Part shown: piece after piece, positions 8,220 through 20,989 of the stretch
Layout of the letters: each line of letters begins with the position of its first letter
Position numbering within the stretch: position 1 is the first letter of the stretch
Assembly: GCA_030737875.1 (NCBI GenBank)
Contig: CM060912.1
Span: 208,519,231 to 208,583,230, forward strand
Origin: Allium sativum
Lineage: Eukaryota; Streptophyta; Magnoliopsida; Asparagales; Amaryllidaceae
Direction: 5' to 3'
DNA: 64,000 nucleotides
The notes under the pieces: generated by a model
Database searches by the model: none
What the model saw: only the letters and a program-made list of their open reading frames with translations
Told to the model about the DNA's origin: nothing
Translations under genes and position numbers: made by a program

Positions 8220-11200
8220 TGTAATAACCCGGAAATGCGAGCCAATTTAAAATTTTTATTTTGGCAATTTTAACGAATTTTGAATATTTAAATGGATTAT
8301 TTTAAATAATGACGACGAGAAATTTATTTTGAATGGAATTTGAACGTATATATTTATATAGCTCAACGTTAGAATATATATATATATATATATATATTTA
8401 TTTTAAATTATAAAAGGAATTGAAAATGGCGTGGTAGTTCGATAATTCGATTTCGAAATTCAAATGAATGTACAGGATTCAAAATAAACTGGATTTTAGT
8501 GAAACCAAAAATATTAGAATCTATTTGAGAATATCTTTCCAACTAATCCGAAAAATCGAAATTTCATTGCGGGAATCAGAAGATATGCCCAGTTGAAAAT
8601 TCAGAATATTCGCTATGGAATTCTGGCCCTTAAAAAATGGAAATTTTGCAAAAGACCTCGGTTTTCGACGAAACCACTTTTGTTGGATCCGGGATGTCAA
8701 ATTATCGCTAGGTTTCAAAATTCGTAATTTTCTGATTGAATATGTGAGCGTGGCAAATTAAAATGCGTTTGACCAGTTTCAGTTGATTTTAATCGACTGG
8801 AAAATGACCATTTTTCAAACAGTCTCGGAATTCGATGAAATTAGTTTTGTTAGGACCGTATCATCAACACGAAGCTAGAAAATATTTTTTGGGAATTTTT
8901 CCAGTTAGAATGTTGCCCCAGTAAATTGAAATGTGCGTTCAAATTCAATATATAGAGTTATATTTTGATTTTGATGAAAACTGATCGAAACGAGCGAATC
9001 AGCCTACGATACATATCCCATTGTGTTCGGGATGGGGGTAATACGTTAGGGACGACAGGCGACAGGTCTCGTTTGGACTTCGAATGAAAAGTCAACTTTT
9101 ATGGAGATATGTAATAATATTAAATTATTGTATATATATTTATTTAAATTTCCCCTTACCTTCTCTCCCTCCCCTCCCACGTTCAGATCTGAAAAAGAGA
9201 ATAAAAAAAAGGAAACGAAATCGCTCGTCGCTCCTCCGATGTCATCGTGCCCTACGCCGCCACCGCGCCCCACCCAACGGCGCCGCCGACCTCCCCAATC
9301 CCCCTCCGATCTTGTCCCCCTCTCCTCTGTTAGAAATCTGAATCCCCCTAGAACCCTAATCGAACCACCTGACCGTGCCAGTACCCCCCTAGCCCACTGC
9401 AGCGAAGCCTCCGACCACCAGCACCTCGCCTACGCCGCACCCTGGGCCCCACGCGCCACCATACCGATTACCACCGGAACGCGAGCCTCTGTCATCCGCT
9501 GTCCACCTGCAAAGCCTGTAAAGGCCAAGGAGCATCCCACCGTCGATCCGCGAGGCACGACCAGAGATTAATACAGTGAGTTTTAATTGGTTATTTTAGT
9601 TTAATTTAATTTAAATATCCTTGTTAGATTTCAGATTTTTATATAAAATAAAATTGGATTTTTCCCGAAAGGTTATGAAAGAAAAGCTATGATTTTTATA
9701 TACGGAATAGCAATGTAAAGATTCAGTTTTTATATATAAAGCGAATAAAAATAGGATCTTTCTTTGATTCAAAATATAATTTTTATATTATAGGAAGGTT
9801 CAAAATATAATTTTTATATTATAGAAAGGTTCAAAATATAATTTTTATATTATAGGAAGGTTCAAAATATAATTTTTATATAGTAGAGATAATAAAAATA
9901 TGATTTTTATATAGTAGAGATAAAAAAAATATGATTTTTATATAGTAGAGATTATAAAAATATAATTTTTATAAGGTAGAGAATATAAAATTACGATTTT
10001 TATATATGTAGCGAAATAAAAATCTGATTTTTATTATATATATAGTGAAATAAAAATGTGATTTTTATAGCGTTGAAATAAAAATCCGATCTTTATATAA
10101 GAGGAAGAAATATAAAAATATAATTTTTATATAGAAAGAAGCGTTGAAAATATATATGAAGTAGAAATAAAAATATGATTTTTATTTATTGAAATGAAGT
10201 GATAAAAATATAATTTTTATGTAATGTAGAAGTTAAAAATATAATTTTTATATTTGAACAGCAGGAAAAGAACTGCATTGGAATTTCAAGCAGATCCAGA
10301 CGGTTCAGCAGTTCAAAAGCAAAGCACGACGGAGTGGAACCCTCGGTGAGAACTTCTCACTTCAAATCTTGTTTTCTAGTTAAAAATATATACTAGGATG
10401 CAGATGGTGCTTAGCAGCACCCGACACCCGTCGTCCACAGACCATTGACGGCTTGTATGCTTGTTTGATGTGTTGTGAAATTTGTTTGTGATGTTGATGT
10501 GAAATCGATAATAAAACCTTCATGTGTTGAAATAAATTAATTATCGTTAAAAATATAATTTTAACGTGAATGTGAATAAATAATATTCATTTACAAACCA
10601 GACGGTTTGTTTATGTACACCTATTAGAAGGACATTGATTGGGATGATAAATTTTACACATCGCCCAACTGCACAAATAATATTCAGTGTTTGTGGATTG
10701 AAACCCCGCACGGGTGTTGGGATGATATTTGGCGTACACTAATCCCAATTATTTAGTTGTATGTCGATCGATTGGTCGACAGACTGTGTGAGCGTTAATT
10801 ATTTATATTAGATGCTTATGCAGTTGTGTGGTGCACTTTGGATGATGGTTGATTATTTATCGTTGCTATTATATACATGTGTTGTATGGAATCCATATAA
10901 TTAACATTATATAGTAATTGATTGGGCCTCATTCCAATTGGGAAAATAAAGAATATTATAAAATATAGATTCATGTGTTGACTGTACTCATTTGTTGAGA
11001 TTAGTCATGTGTTGAAAGAAATATATATTCATGTGTTGAATGAAATATTTTAACAATAAAATTTACATCTTTATCATATATAAAATTAGAAACTAACTGG
11101 AAAATAGATAAGATGAGTGGTCTCCTGGGTATTGATCTGATGTTGGTTTCGGCCTTCGGGGTTAATACTTAGGGAATCGTTCTCTTACTAATTTACGGTT

Positions 11201-14200
11201 GGAGTCTGATTAAAAATTAAACGATAGAAATCATAATTTTATAAAATATATTAAATAACAAAAAAAGTCATGTGTTGACAGTACTCATTTGTTGAGATTA
11301 GTCATGTGTTGAAAGAAATATAGATTCATGTGTTGAATAGAATAAATATTCATTTGTTGAATAGAATAACAAAGTTATTGAAAAATATAAAGCCGTGTTG
11401 ATTAGAGATGTGCTATTATGACGCGAACGATATTTATATCGATTATATTCGTTTTTATAATGAATATTGAAAAGAGATTTAAAAATCGAATATTTAGAGA
11501 ATGAATTCGAATTGAATTGAAAAGAAAATGAATTCTAATTGAATTGAATATAAAGTGAATTCGAATTGAAATAAATTCAAATCGAATTGAAATCGATTTG
11601 AATTGAAATCAAATAGAAATGAATGTAAAAAGAATTTATAATGGAAAATTCAATTTTGATTTGAATTTGAAATGAAAGTTGAAATTGTTTTTGAAACAAA
11701 TTTGAAACGATTTATAAAATTCGTTTTAAAAGGAAATCGACGAAATATATAATATATATATTATATATAATGGCCTGAATAGAACGCGCCGCGCCGTGGC
11801 AGTTCGTGAATTTCGACCATTGGCTTCGAACGGACATTACGGGGGATCCGACCGTCGGATTCTCCTAAAACCAGAACCGTTGGGTTCGTATCGAATAGAG
11901 CTTTCTAATGAATATAAGAGATTTGAAATCTGACGGTTGGATTTGGAGATACGTCCAAATCAATTTCAGAAAAGGTCACTGTAAGTGCAGTTCGATGGCC
12001 TTTGTTGGAAATCGACTATACGGGCCTTGATAAAATTATCAAAAATATCAATAATTTGTGTAAAATCATAAGAAATGATTTGTGAAGAACTGGGATGAAA
12101 AATCCCACATTTGTAAAGACAAAAATAGATTTTTACCGAAATGAACTAGTTTTGAACTAAAATTTAAAACCCAATTATTTTTAAATAAATAAATTAGATT
12201 TGAAATGGGTTTTAAGTAACCAGAATTTCTAATATATTTAATTGGAATTGAATTAGAATTGATTTGTAGGTTTATCGTGAACGGTATTTTAAATAACACT
12301 TGTTCTTTAACCCAATAATAAATAGAATGTGATTTGGGTTTATCGTGAACTGTGTTTTAAATGACATTAGTTCTTTAACCCAGTAAAAGGAGTTTTAATG
12401 AATCTGTAATTAGATTGAAATGTGAATTGATAATTTAAATTATCAAATTTTGGAAAGTGAGTGAGAATGGAGTATCACAGTTTTGCTCCAAAGCGATAGT
12501 TAAATCTTTAATTAGATTTGAACGCGAAATGGTAATTAATTTTACCGATAACACCGTGGTGTTAAATATGGAGTATTACCAGTTTTGCTTCATGGGATGA
12601 ATAGGTTGGGATTGGGAAATAAAATAAATAATTACTTCGGTGTGGTTCGCTAATCCCGATTAGTTTGGAAACCCATAATTTGGTTTGGAATGACATCCAA
12701 AGGAAGATTAAAGAATAAATTTAAAAGAATTTATCTTTGATAAAATTAATGGGAACCTTTCCCTAAGAATGTGAAATTTAGAAACTAACTGTAGGTTAGC
12801 TAAGAAGAATGGTTTCCTGGGTATTGATCTGATGTTGGTTTCGGCCTTCGGGGTTAATATTTGGGGAATTGTTCTCTTGCTAATTTACGATTAGTGACTG
12901 CTGAATTGGAATGAGGCGTATGTTGTGTTTGTGTAACATTTGTTTATTATATACGCGGGTTGTTCGGAAAGGCCGGGTTTATACCCATTCTGAATAACCG
13001 ATTCGACGATAAGTCGAAGATGAAGACGGTGGTTGAAGACCGGAAGTCTTCACATCGTTTGGGTGATTACTGATGATCATGATTGGGTTGTACACCCAAG
13101 AGGAGGGAATCAGTTGGTGATCGTCCAGACGTACTTGGTGATCGATGGATATGCGAGGAAAGTGCCCCCGGTTTCGTTCAGACCCAGAACGAACTTGTGA
13201 ATGGATTGTGTGTCTGACATTGGATTTTATTCTGTGTTGATTGATTTCTATTAAATATATATCTGTTTGGCGGCGGAGAATTTATTCTCTTGCTTAACGC
13301 CCTTCTCTGAGACGTACGAGCTCAGAGGTTATATATCGATAGATATCAATCGCATGGCATGAATTGCATGTGTGGCATGCTGAGTTGCATGGATCAAGGC
13401 TTCTGTTGCAAAGCAAAGTCTTGTGGTTGATGATCAAAGCACGACCTGTGTGGCGTAGCTTTGTGTTTGGCGTTAATTCGCGAGCCTTACACCTCGGTAT
13501 GAGTCAAAAACGGGATAGTGACCGCTGGGAGGGCACGACGTTTCTTTCTAGCTACGGTGGTGTCAGTGCTTAAACTGGATGACATTTATATTATTTTCAC
13601 CTTTGTGGTTGTTGGAATGCGAGGCGCCTCGGATATAGGTCTGTAAGGACCGGGAAACGTGTGTTTAGGAATTTCCAATCCTTAAACGTAAGAGAGGACC
13701 GGCCCAGCCGATTCCAGGGGTTACCCAGAGTGTGTAGCCCCGAGGCATTTGCTAGAGTGTCTCGAAGCGGAGAAGAGCTTGCCCCTTGCCTCGACTCATG
13801 ACGGAAATCCAATTTCCAATACGTGGCATTTCGGTTTTGATTGTAGAGCCTAGTATTGGCGACATAGTAGCATGGGATACTATGCTGTCTATGATTGATA
13901 TTTATGATTGAAATTGTTTTGACACTATACACTTATAATAGTATCAAATGATTTGTTTTAAACGTACCAAGCATGTTTGGCTATTATAAGGGAAAACCCT
14001 ATCCTCCGGCTTGCGTTGCATTGTGTGATGGGACCTGGGTCTTATAATAGCTTCATTTTTCGAAAAAGCATTGCGTTGTTTATTCTATGCACTGGTGTTC
14101 TTGGGAGGAAACCCGTTCCGTGTTATACGGCGTGGTCCCTTGATTTACCTTATTTTTAAAGTAAAGTTTTAATAACTGTTTTAGTTCTCACACCAGTCAC

Positions 14201-14563
14201 ATGACTGACCTGGAGTTTATTGTTTTAACCTAAACTCTGGGTGCCCTTATTTTCGAGACGGGCAGCTAGTAGTTTTGGTTTTGCAGCTTTATATTCACAG
14301 GATCCTGATTTACAGCTGGAACGATGCTCAGAAAGCTCTGTATCTGTGTATTACTTTCAGTTGTGTTTTGTATTGTTTTTCCGCTGCAATGTAATTTAAA
14401 TCTCTGATATTTTATGTGTAATATTTATTCATACTCTGTATATTCTTGTATTCTGATGGAATTATTGTAATAAACAATGAAATGTTCTTCTATTTGTGTT
14501 CCGATGTGTGTTGTCCTCAATTCTATCCGTGCTTTCCTTACCGGGGAAGTTCGGGTCGTCTCA
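8220..14563 (+). repeat. 3' LTR of element A (6.34 kb)
   Basis: It is colinear with 849-7188 over its full length. Notable differences: four instead of six copies of the 31-bp minisatellite unit, a 15-bp insertion near 9307 in the GC-rich island, and scattered C/T and G/A changes. The poly(A) signal AATAAA lies at 14469-14474 and the end CA at 14562-14563. Confidence 0.9.
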
Positions 14564-14787
14564 AGGAGTATCTATTTGGTTTAATAGATTGGGCATTACT
14601 GTTTCTAGATATTGCTGTAGTGATGATGTGTGGTATTGAGTTTTTTTTTTTGTTTTGCTTGTAAAATTGTATATGTTTTTTTTTTCAATATCGCATTATG
14701 TAGCATGTATAGATATTATGGTCATTTTGTACTTCATTGTAATAGATACTAGTGTGAAATAATAATAATAATTGCCTTTCAAAAAAA
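14564..14787 (+). mobile_element. LINE-like remnant, 3' end with A tail
   Basis: This resumes the element interrupted at 848. It is T-rich non-coding sequence ending in AATAATAATAATAATTGCC, TTTC and seven A (14781-14787). The tail resembles the minus-strand LINE end at 26433 (TTTTGCT plus A run), which supports a LINE origin. Confidence 0.5.
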
Positions 14788-14837
14788 TATGTGATTTTGA
14801 TGTCCGATTTTGGATGGGCACGAAAATATATAAATAT

Positions 14838-17130
14838 ATGAAGCTGGGTTAAGTATAGAAATGCTATTTTAATGCGAACATATATTTATATTGATTTTAT
14901 TCATTTTATAATGAATATCGAAAATAATTGATTACGAAACCTGCTATTTCAAAAATATTATCATTTTAATGTTATAATGATATAAAATATTCAATTTTAA
15001 TTTAAAATTGAAAATGAAGTTGAAATTGTTTTAAAATAAATTTATAAACGATTTATAAAATACATTTTGGATTGAAATCGATGATATTATATATATATAA
15101 TGGTTTGAATAGAACGCGTCTCGCAGCGATCGTTCGCAAATTTCGACTGTTAACTTCAAATTGATGTAACGGGATATCCGACCGTCGAATTCTCCTAAAA
15201 CCGAAACCATTGGGTTCGTATCGAACGAGCTCTCCAACGAATATAAGAGATTTGAAATCTAACGGTTGGATTTGGAATTATGTCTAAATCAATTTCAGAA
15301 AAGGTCGTTATGAATGTAGTACGGTGGTAGATATTGGAAACCGACAGTAAAGGCCTTAATAAATTATTAAAAATATGGAAAATTGTGTAAAATCATAATA
15401 AATGATCTGGAAAGAGTATGGGTGAAAAGTTCCATATTTGAAAAGATAAAAGACATTTTTATCAAAATGAACTAGTTATTAACTAGAATAATAATCCAAT
15501 TATTTTTAGGAATAATAAATTGGATTGAAAACGGGTTTTAAAATAACCAGAATTTTTCCAATGTATGAATCGGAATGGTTTTGAATGGAAATAATCTTTG
15601 GAATATTTCGGCATTGGATTCCATGATTATACGCATATTTTTGAGGAATTTGGAAGATATATTTATATCGTTATTCCCAACGCGATATTTATTGGTTTCA
15701 AAATTTGATATTGAATATAAGCCGATATAATTTCTATTTAGAGCCTTATGTTTAATATCAAATTGAATTTTGGGTTTATCGTGAATGGTGTATTTAATAA
15801 CACTGTTCTTAAACCCAGTTGAGAAAAGAATAAATCTTTTAATTACGATTTAGATAAGTTTACTAATTAATTAATATTTTATTGGATTTGAATTGAAATT
15901 GGATTTTTGGGTTTATCGTGAGCGGTGTTTTAAATAACACTTGTTCTTTAACCCAATTAACAGTGAAGAGATGATTTGGAATTTATAAATCATTTAAATA
16001 AGATTAATGAAATTTTCCAAAGTAAAGTGTTCCAATTTAATGAATTAAATTGGAATTGAATGGAATTCGATTTGGTAATAATCGAGATGAGCTTCTGTAA
16101 AGGAAGACCGTTACTATATATGGAATTTAAAAGTCTTTGCCATTATTCCATTTATATTATTAGTCTGATACGGGAATTTATATCGATTATACACTATTAT
16201 GATTACCGTGTAGATTCCATTTTGATGGAAGAGGATTTTAGGTTTATCGTGAACAATGTTTTAAATGACATTGGTTCTTTAACCTAGTTAAAGGGAGGAT
16301 TAATTTTCCTAAAAGTTGAATAATCATAAAGTAATGATTTTTGGATATTAAAACCAAGTTGGAGTTTTAATGAATCTTTACTTAGATTGGAATGTGAATA
16401 AGATAATTAAATTTATCGAATTCATGAAATGATCGAGAATGGAGTACCACCAGTTTTACTCCAGGCGATAGTTAAATCTTTAATTAGATTTGAATGTGAA
16501 ATGGTAATTAAATTTACCGATAACACCGTGGGTGTTAGATATGGGGTACTACCAGTTTTGCTCCATGCAATGAGTAGGTTCGAATTGGGATTAATAAATA
16601 AATGATTACTTCAGTAAGGCGATATTCCCGACTATTTTTATAAACCTTAATTTGGTTTAGAATTGTGGAAAGATAAAATAAATCTTTTGAAATGGATATC
16701 CAAAGGAAGATTAAAGAGAACATTTATAAGGATTTATCTTTGATAAAATTAATGGGAACCTTTCCCTAAAGATATGAATATTTGAATAAAAGAATATTTT
16801 GAATTGGAATGAGGTGTATGATGCGTTTTTATAGCACTTGATTATAAGATACACGAGTTATTTGGAAAGACAGGGTTTAACCCATTCTGAATAACTGATA
16901 TGGCGATTTAATGTCGAAGATAGGAAGACGGTGGTTGATGATCAGAGATCTTCACATCGTTTGGATGATTATTGATGTCTTGATTGGGATGTACACCCAA
17001 GACAAGGTAATAAGTGGTGATCGTCTAGACGTACTTGGAGATCGACCGGATATGCGAGGGCCTTTCTCCTGTATTGGACATACGGGACGAGGAATAAGGT
17101 GCCTCCGTTTTCGTTCAGACCCAAAATGGA
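14838..17130 (+). mobile_element. LTR A', 5'-truncated relative of the A LTR, left part
   Basis: It matches the A LTR from about its position 11400 onward (AATGCGAACATATATTTATAT region), then GTGAACGGT-type stem-loops, the GGAGTACCACCAG motif and the region before TCGTTCAGACCCA. The first part of the LTR is missing. It continues at 19649 after the solo LTR. It is clearly more diverged from A than the two A LTRs are from each other. Confidence 0.8.
15772..16285 (+). other. three dispersed copies of the 46-nt stem-loop in LTR A'
   Basis: Copies at 15772-15816, 15909-15954 and 16240-16285. The first pairs GGGTTTA with TAAACCC. The second pairs GGGTT with AACCC and inner GTGTT with AACAC. The third pairs AGGTT with AACCT and inner AATGT with ACATT. 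Sequence changes preserve pairing, which favours a real RNA fold. A further hairpin TAACACC, GTG, GGTGTTA lies at 16521-16537. Confidence 0.6.
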
Positions 17131-19643
17131 TGTAACGACTCACATTCTACGCATCAGAGGATCGTAGAATATTTATTTTATTTTCATACGAAGTCGTATG
17201 GTCGTCTAGCTTTGGCGAACGACTATTGGGGTCATTTCCCATGTTCATGATTTTTGCCGAATTTTAAATAACCGTTTTACCCCTAGCGAATCTTGTTTCG
17301 CCTATAACTTTTGAGTGGTAAGGAGTTTGACCTAAAACCACTTCCACTGGATTCGGATGATGGTTTACCTTTTTGTAGAGTGGTCACATTAGTCAAACGG
17401 ACTTACCGTTTGGGAGATATGGCTGAAATAAGGTTTGGAAGGTGAAAAACAGCTTAACCGAGCTGAATACAGTGATTAACAGCTAGGCCCATAACCCATT
17501 TCGGGATTAGGGTTATGGGAAGGCTGATAGGGTTTGGAAAATTAGTTTTATTCATTTTTCAGCCTCTACTTATCATCTATTCAAACCTAGCAATGGCCTC
17601 CAACTCCCTAATCATCTCCTAATCACTTTCTAATCACATATTAGCCTAATTTTCGGATTAGTATAGAAATCGAGATAGAGCTGCTAGAATACAATGGGAT
17701 TTGTGCCAAATCAATTAGAGTTTCAGATCTGAAATTCATTTTTGGCTAAGGTGAGTGATTTGCACCTTTATTCACTTATTACGGCTAATTTGGGGTGATT
17801 AGTGATAATTAGCGAAATTCTGCATCATAAAAATCTGGAAAAATATGTAGATAATCTAAAATATTATTTTATGCCTCTGTTAGAAATTTGGGTTAATTTG
17901 AATTAAGTTTGCTAATCCTATTATTAGATATGACTAAACATGATTAAGGGGAAAACATGGGTTTTGGGTATGTTTGATTCATATTAACAAGTTAAATTGT
18001 TGTTTTGATGTTTATGGTTGATCCTGTATGTTATTATTACTATTTGGAATGCTTCATGATTGTTTAGGAAGGTTAAAATGGTCGAAAACGCCGTCGTATA
18101 GCGCAAATAGCTTGCTGGAAAGTTGTAAGAAATAGTACAGGACCCTGCTCGTGACCAGGGTACCACGATCCGATCCCTGCAACCCGACCCCATCGTGACC
18201 ACCCCCATCATGAACCGCTCCAGCCCCCGAATGGACCCGCTCGTGACCTATGTGCCTTGACCCGACCTTCAAGGCATTCACGAACTGGATTGATGGAGAG
18301 ACGCAACCCGAACCGCTCGCACTCGAGCCACTTGTCCACGAACAGAGCCGAACCAGAATGCCTCGAGCCACTTCGAGGGGAGCACCACGAGCCGGAATCA
18401 TTTCAAGGACCACGATCGAACCGGACCACCCCTCGAGCTCCACGAACCGACCCAGATGGAGGAGTACGAACCGGTTGCCTTCCCCGAACTGAAGTGCATG
18501 ACCAAACCGAACCTCTTCAGAAGTTCACGAACCGAATCGAGGACGAGGAGAAGGACCGAACCGAACCGGAGGAGACTAACCCGAGATGCAAAGGTAGTCC
18601 AAATAAGAAGTTAGAAATCAGGATCCAGATGGGAACCAACGAGTTAACTTCATGATTGGGCTTTGATGTGGGACGTGTGCAAAGGGGTTATCGATATCTA
18701 TAGCTTTAGTTCACCACTGAGAGACGGATTAGTGGCTATGGGTCAACGCAATGGGATCATTAAGACTCCCAAGGGCAAGTGATAGTAGCATGGCTATGAA
18801 TCATTGTAATGGGCCATTTGGACTCCCAAGGGCAAGGTGATCGTAGCAAGGGATTAGTAGCTATGGACCAGCGCAATGGTGTCATTAAGACCCCAATGGC
18901 AAAGTGGTCGTAGCAAAGGATTTGGGTGATCAAAGTGGTGGATATCATATACTTTACGCATTGAGTGAGAGACGTGAGGTTGGTTGCTATGTTTGATGTT
19001 TTCTATCACCATGACATGCACACTCCCACTTTACACTTTATGTTAGTGTTACCTTAGAGTATTGTACATCCCGTGTCGGTAAATCTTTGTTTGCAGGTCC
19101 AGGTATGATTATTTATACCTATTATTGTTCTATTTTTGCTGCTATCGCTCATACCATACTTTTGTCTGACCTATAGTTTTATGTCTCTTCTTATTACTCT
19201 AGGTGCTTCTTAACGAGCGGACTAGAGACATGTTAGGTGGTATGCACGAGTAGTTGTCCGGGGACGAGCAGGAGGCTTCCACGTACTATTTACATATATT
19301 CTCCCTGTGTTGTTGTTGGTCACTACTTTGGGCATTAGTAGTGTACCTTTTCTATTTTGCTTTAGAGACAGTATTTTGAAGTTGTAATAATGGTTTGGAT
19401 CATAAGCTGTATTTTGGATTCCGCTGCTATGATGGTTTAGTTTTCAGCTTATGCACTGTCTTTCCTGTTTTATGTCAAGTTGTGTTATTATTATATTTTA
19501 TTCCATGCGCTGTGAGATATACTACAGGTTCTTTGGTGATTCATCGTCTTGCTTCTTTTTTTTGATGACTGTCCCGTGCTAGTCGGGCATTGGCACAACG
19601 CATTTCAAGGGAAATGTCGGCTGGTGCGGGGTGGGCTGTCACA
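17131..19643 (+). mobile_element. solo LTR (2.5 kb) inserted in LTR A'
   Basis: The insert starts TGTAACGACTCACATTC and ends GGGCTGTCACA, and it breaks the A' LTR at a point where A is continuous. It is flanked by ATGGA (17126-17130) and ACGGA (19644-19648), a 5-bp duplication with one CpG transition. No PBS, purine tract or second LTR is present, so a solo LTR left by LTR-LTR recombination is the simplest reading. The interior includes a GC-rich stretch with many ACCGAA/CCGAACC motifs (about 18120-18600) whose open frames on both strands I do not credit as genes. Confidence 0.8.
18728..18918 (+). repeat. three degenerate tandem repeats of about 63 bp in the solo LTR
   Basis: Units near 18728, 18790 and 18852 share GGCTATG, then CAATGG, then AAGACTCCCAAGGGCAAG, then GATCGTAGCA or variants. 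Confidence 0.65.
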
Positions 19644-19648
19644 ACGGA

Positions 19649-20774
19649 CTTGCAAATGGATAGTGTGTCTGATATTGTATTTCCTTATACTGTATTCATT
19701 GATCTATGCTAAATATATATCTGTTTGGTGGCGGAGAATTTATTCTCTTTCTTAACACCCTTCTCTAAGACGTACGAGCTTAGAGGTTATATATTGGTAG
19801 AAATCTGTGGTACAGTATGGATTGACAGTGTGGCATGCTGAGATGAAAATGATCAAGGCTTTTGTTGAAAAGCAAGGCTTTGTGGTTGATGATCAAAGCA
19901 CGGCTTTAATTAGCATAGCTTTGTGTACCGTTAATTCGCGAACTTCGCACGTTGATATGAACCAGAAACGGGATGAGGGACCGTAGGGAAATGGATATAT
20001 GTTAGTTCTAGCTACAGGTAATGTCATGCTATGGAGCCCAGACATTTTACTCATGTGGATGTTGGAAAACTTTATGTCGGACATGATTTGAGTCCCTAAT
20101 GGCTCTTGATATAGGGCTATAAGCTCATAGGGTTGAAGTTATTGACCTGTTTGGAGGTTCGATAAAACCGGCTAATATATAGTTTATGGTATAACTAATC
20201 ATCGATGGATGACTAACCCTGCCGTTCCCATGGGTTCACTATGGGGGATCCTGAGGCATTTTGTAGAATGTCTCGAAATCGGTGAGGAAGATCCCTTGCC
20301 TCGGTTCATAGATGGAAATCCAATTTTCAATACGCAATTTTACGGTTTTAGTTGTAAACCTATATGGCGACGCAATATAATGGTACCTACGCCGCCTATG
20401 ATTGATACATTTATATTTGAAGTTGATTTCTTCACTTATAGTAATAATAAAAGATGAAATTTCGTGTATCAAGCATATTTGGCTATTATAAGGGAAAACT
20501 CTATTCTCGGCTACGTTCATTGTGTGATGGGACCTGAGTCTTATAATAGCTTCATTTTTCTATTTAGCATTGCGCTGTTTGTTTTATGCACTGGTATTGG
20601 TAGGGGATAAACCTGTTCCATCTTATACGGCGTGGTCCCGTGATTTACCTAACTTTAAAATAAAAGCTAATAACTGTTTTAGTTCTCACACCAGTCCCAT
20701 TTGTCTGTGTTCTAATGCGTCGTGTTCTCAAAGAAAACCGGGCTTTCCCGTAAGGGAGATTTCGGGTCGTTTCA
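19649..20774 (+). mobile_element. LTR A', right part, to its 3' terminus
   Basis: It resumes the A-type LTR (GGTGGCGGAGAATTTATTCT, then TCTTATAATAGCTTCATTTT) and ends TTTCGGGTCGTTTCA at 20774, matching the A LTR end. No PBS follows, so this is a truncated solo-type LTR. Confidence 0.8.
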
Positions 20775-20989
20775 GAAATCAATAAACACACCAACACCAT
20801 TAATAAATTGTTTACTTATTGTGCCTTCAACTTCTCTTTGTTTGTTTATCCAGCTTCGATCTGTAAAATAATTGTCCATTTTTGCTAAGTCGATAATTAA
20901 AAAGTAGATAAAATTTGCATTGACATTTTATTAAAACAATATTATTGTTGAATGTTTTGTTAATTTATCAATTACACTTTGCTAATGGG

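Larger units (their letters stand above)
849..14563 (+). mobile_element. Element A: complete non-autonomous Ty3/gypsy-type LTR retroelement with giant LTRs
   Basis: Two direct repeats of about 6.34 kb (849-7188 and 8220-14563) flank a 1031-bp interior. Both LTRs start TGTAATAACCCGG and end GGGTCGTCTCA. The interior starts with a PBS matching initiator tRNA-Met and ends with a purine tract directly before the second LTR. Flanking 5-mers AGAAG (844-848) and AGGAG (14564-14568) fit a target-site duplication with one transition. No gag, protease, RT, RNase H or integrase motif is visible. The TGTAA..CCCGG start, the iMet PBS and a GGGGACGAAAAG motif upstream of the purine tract are usual for plant Ty3/gypsy elements. 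In the first ~170 bp of the two LTRs I count about six differences, so the insertion is not recent. Confidence 0.9.

Noticed and set aside
18054..18655. 129- and 132-codon frames on opposite strands in the solo LTR
   Set aside because: They arise from ACCGAA/CCGAACC-type repeats; no domain and located wholly within an LTR.
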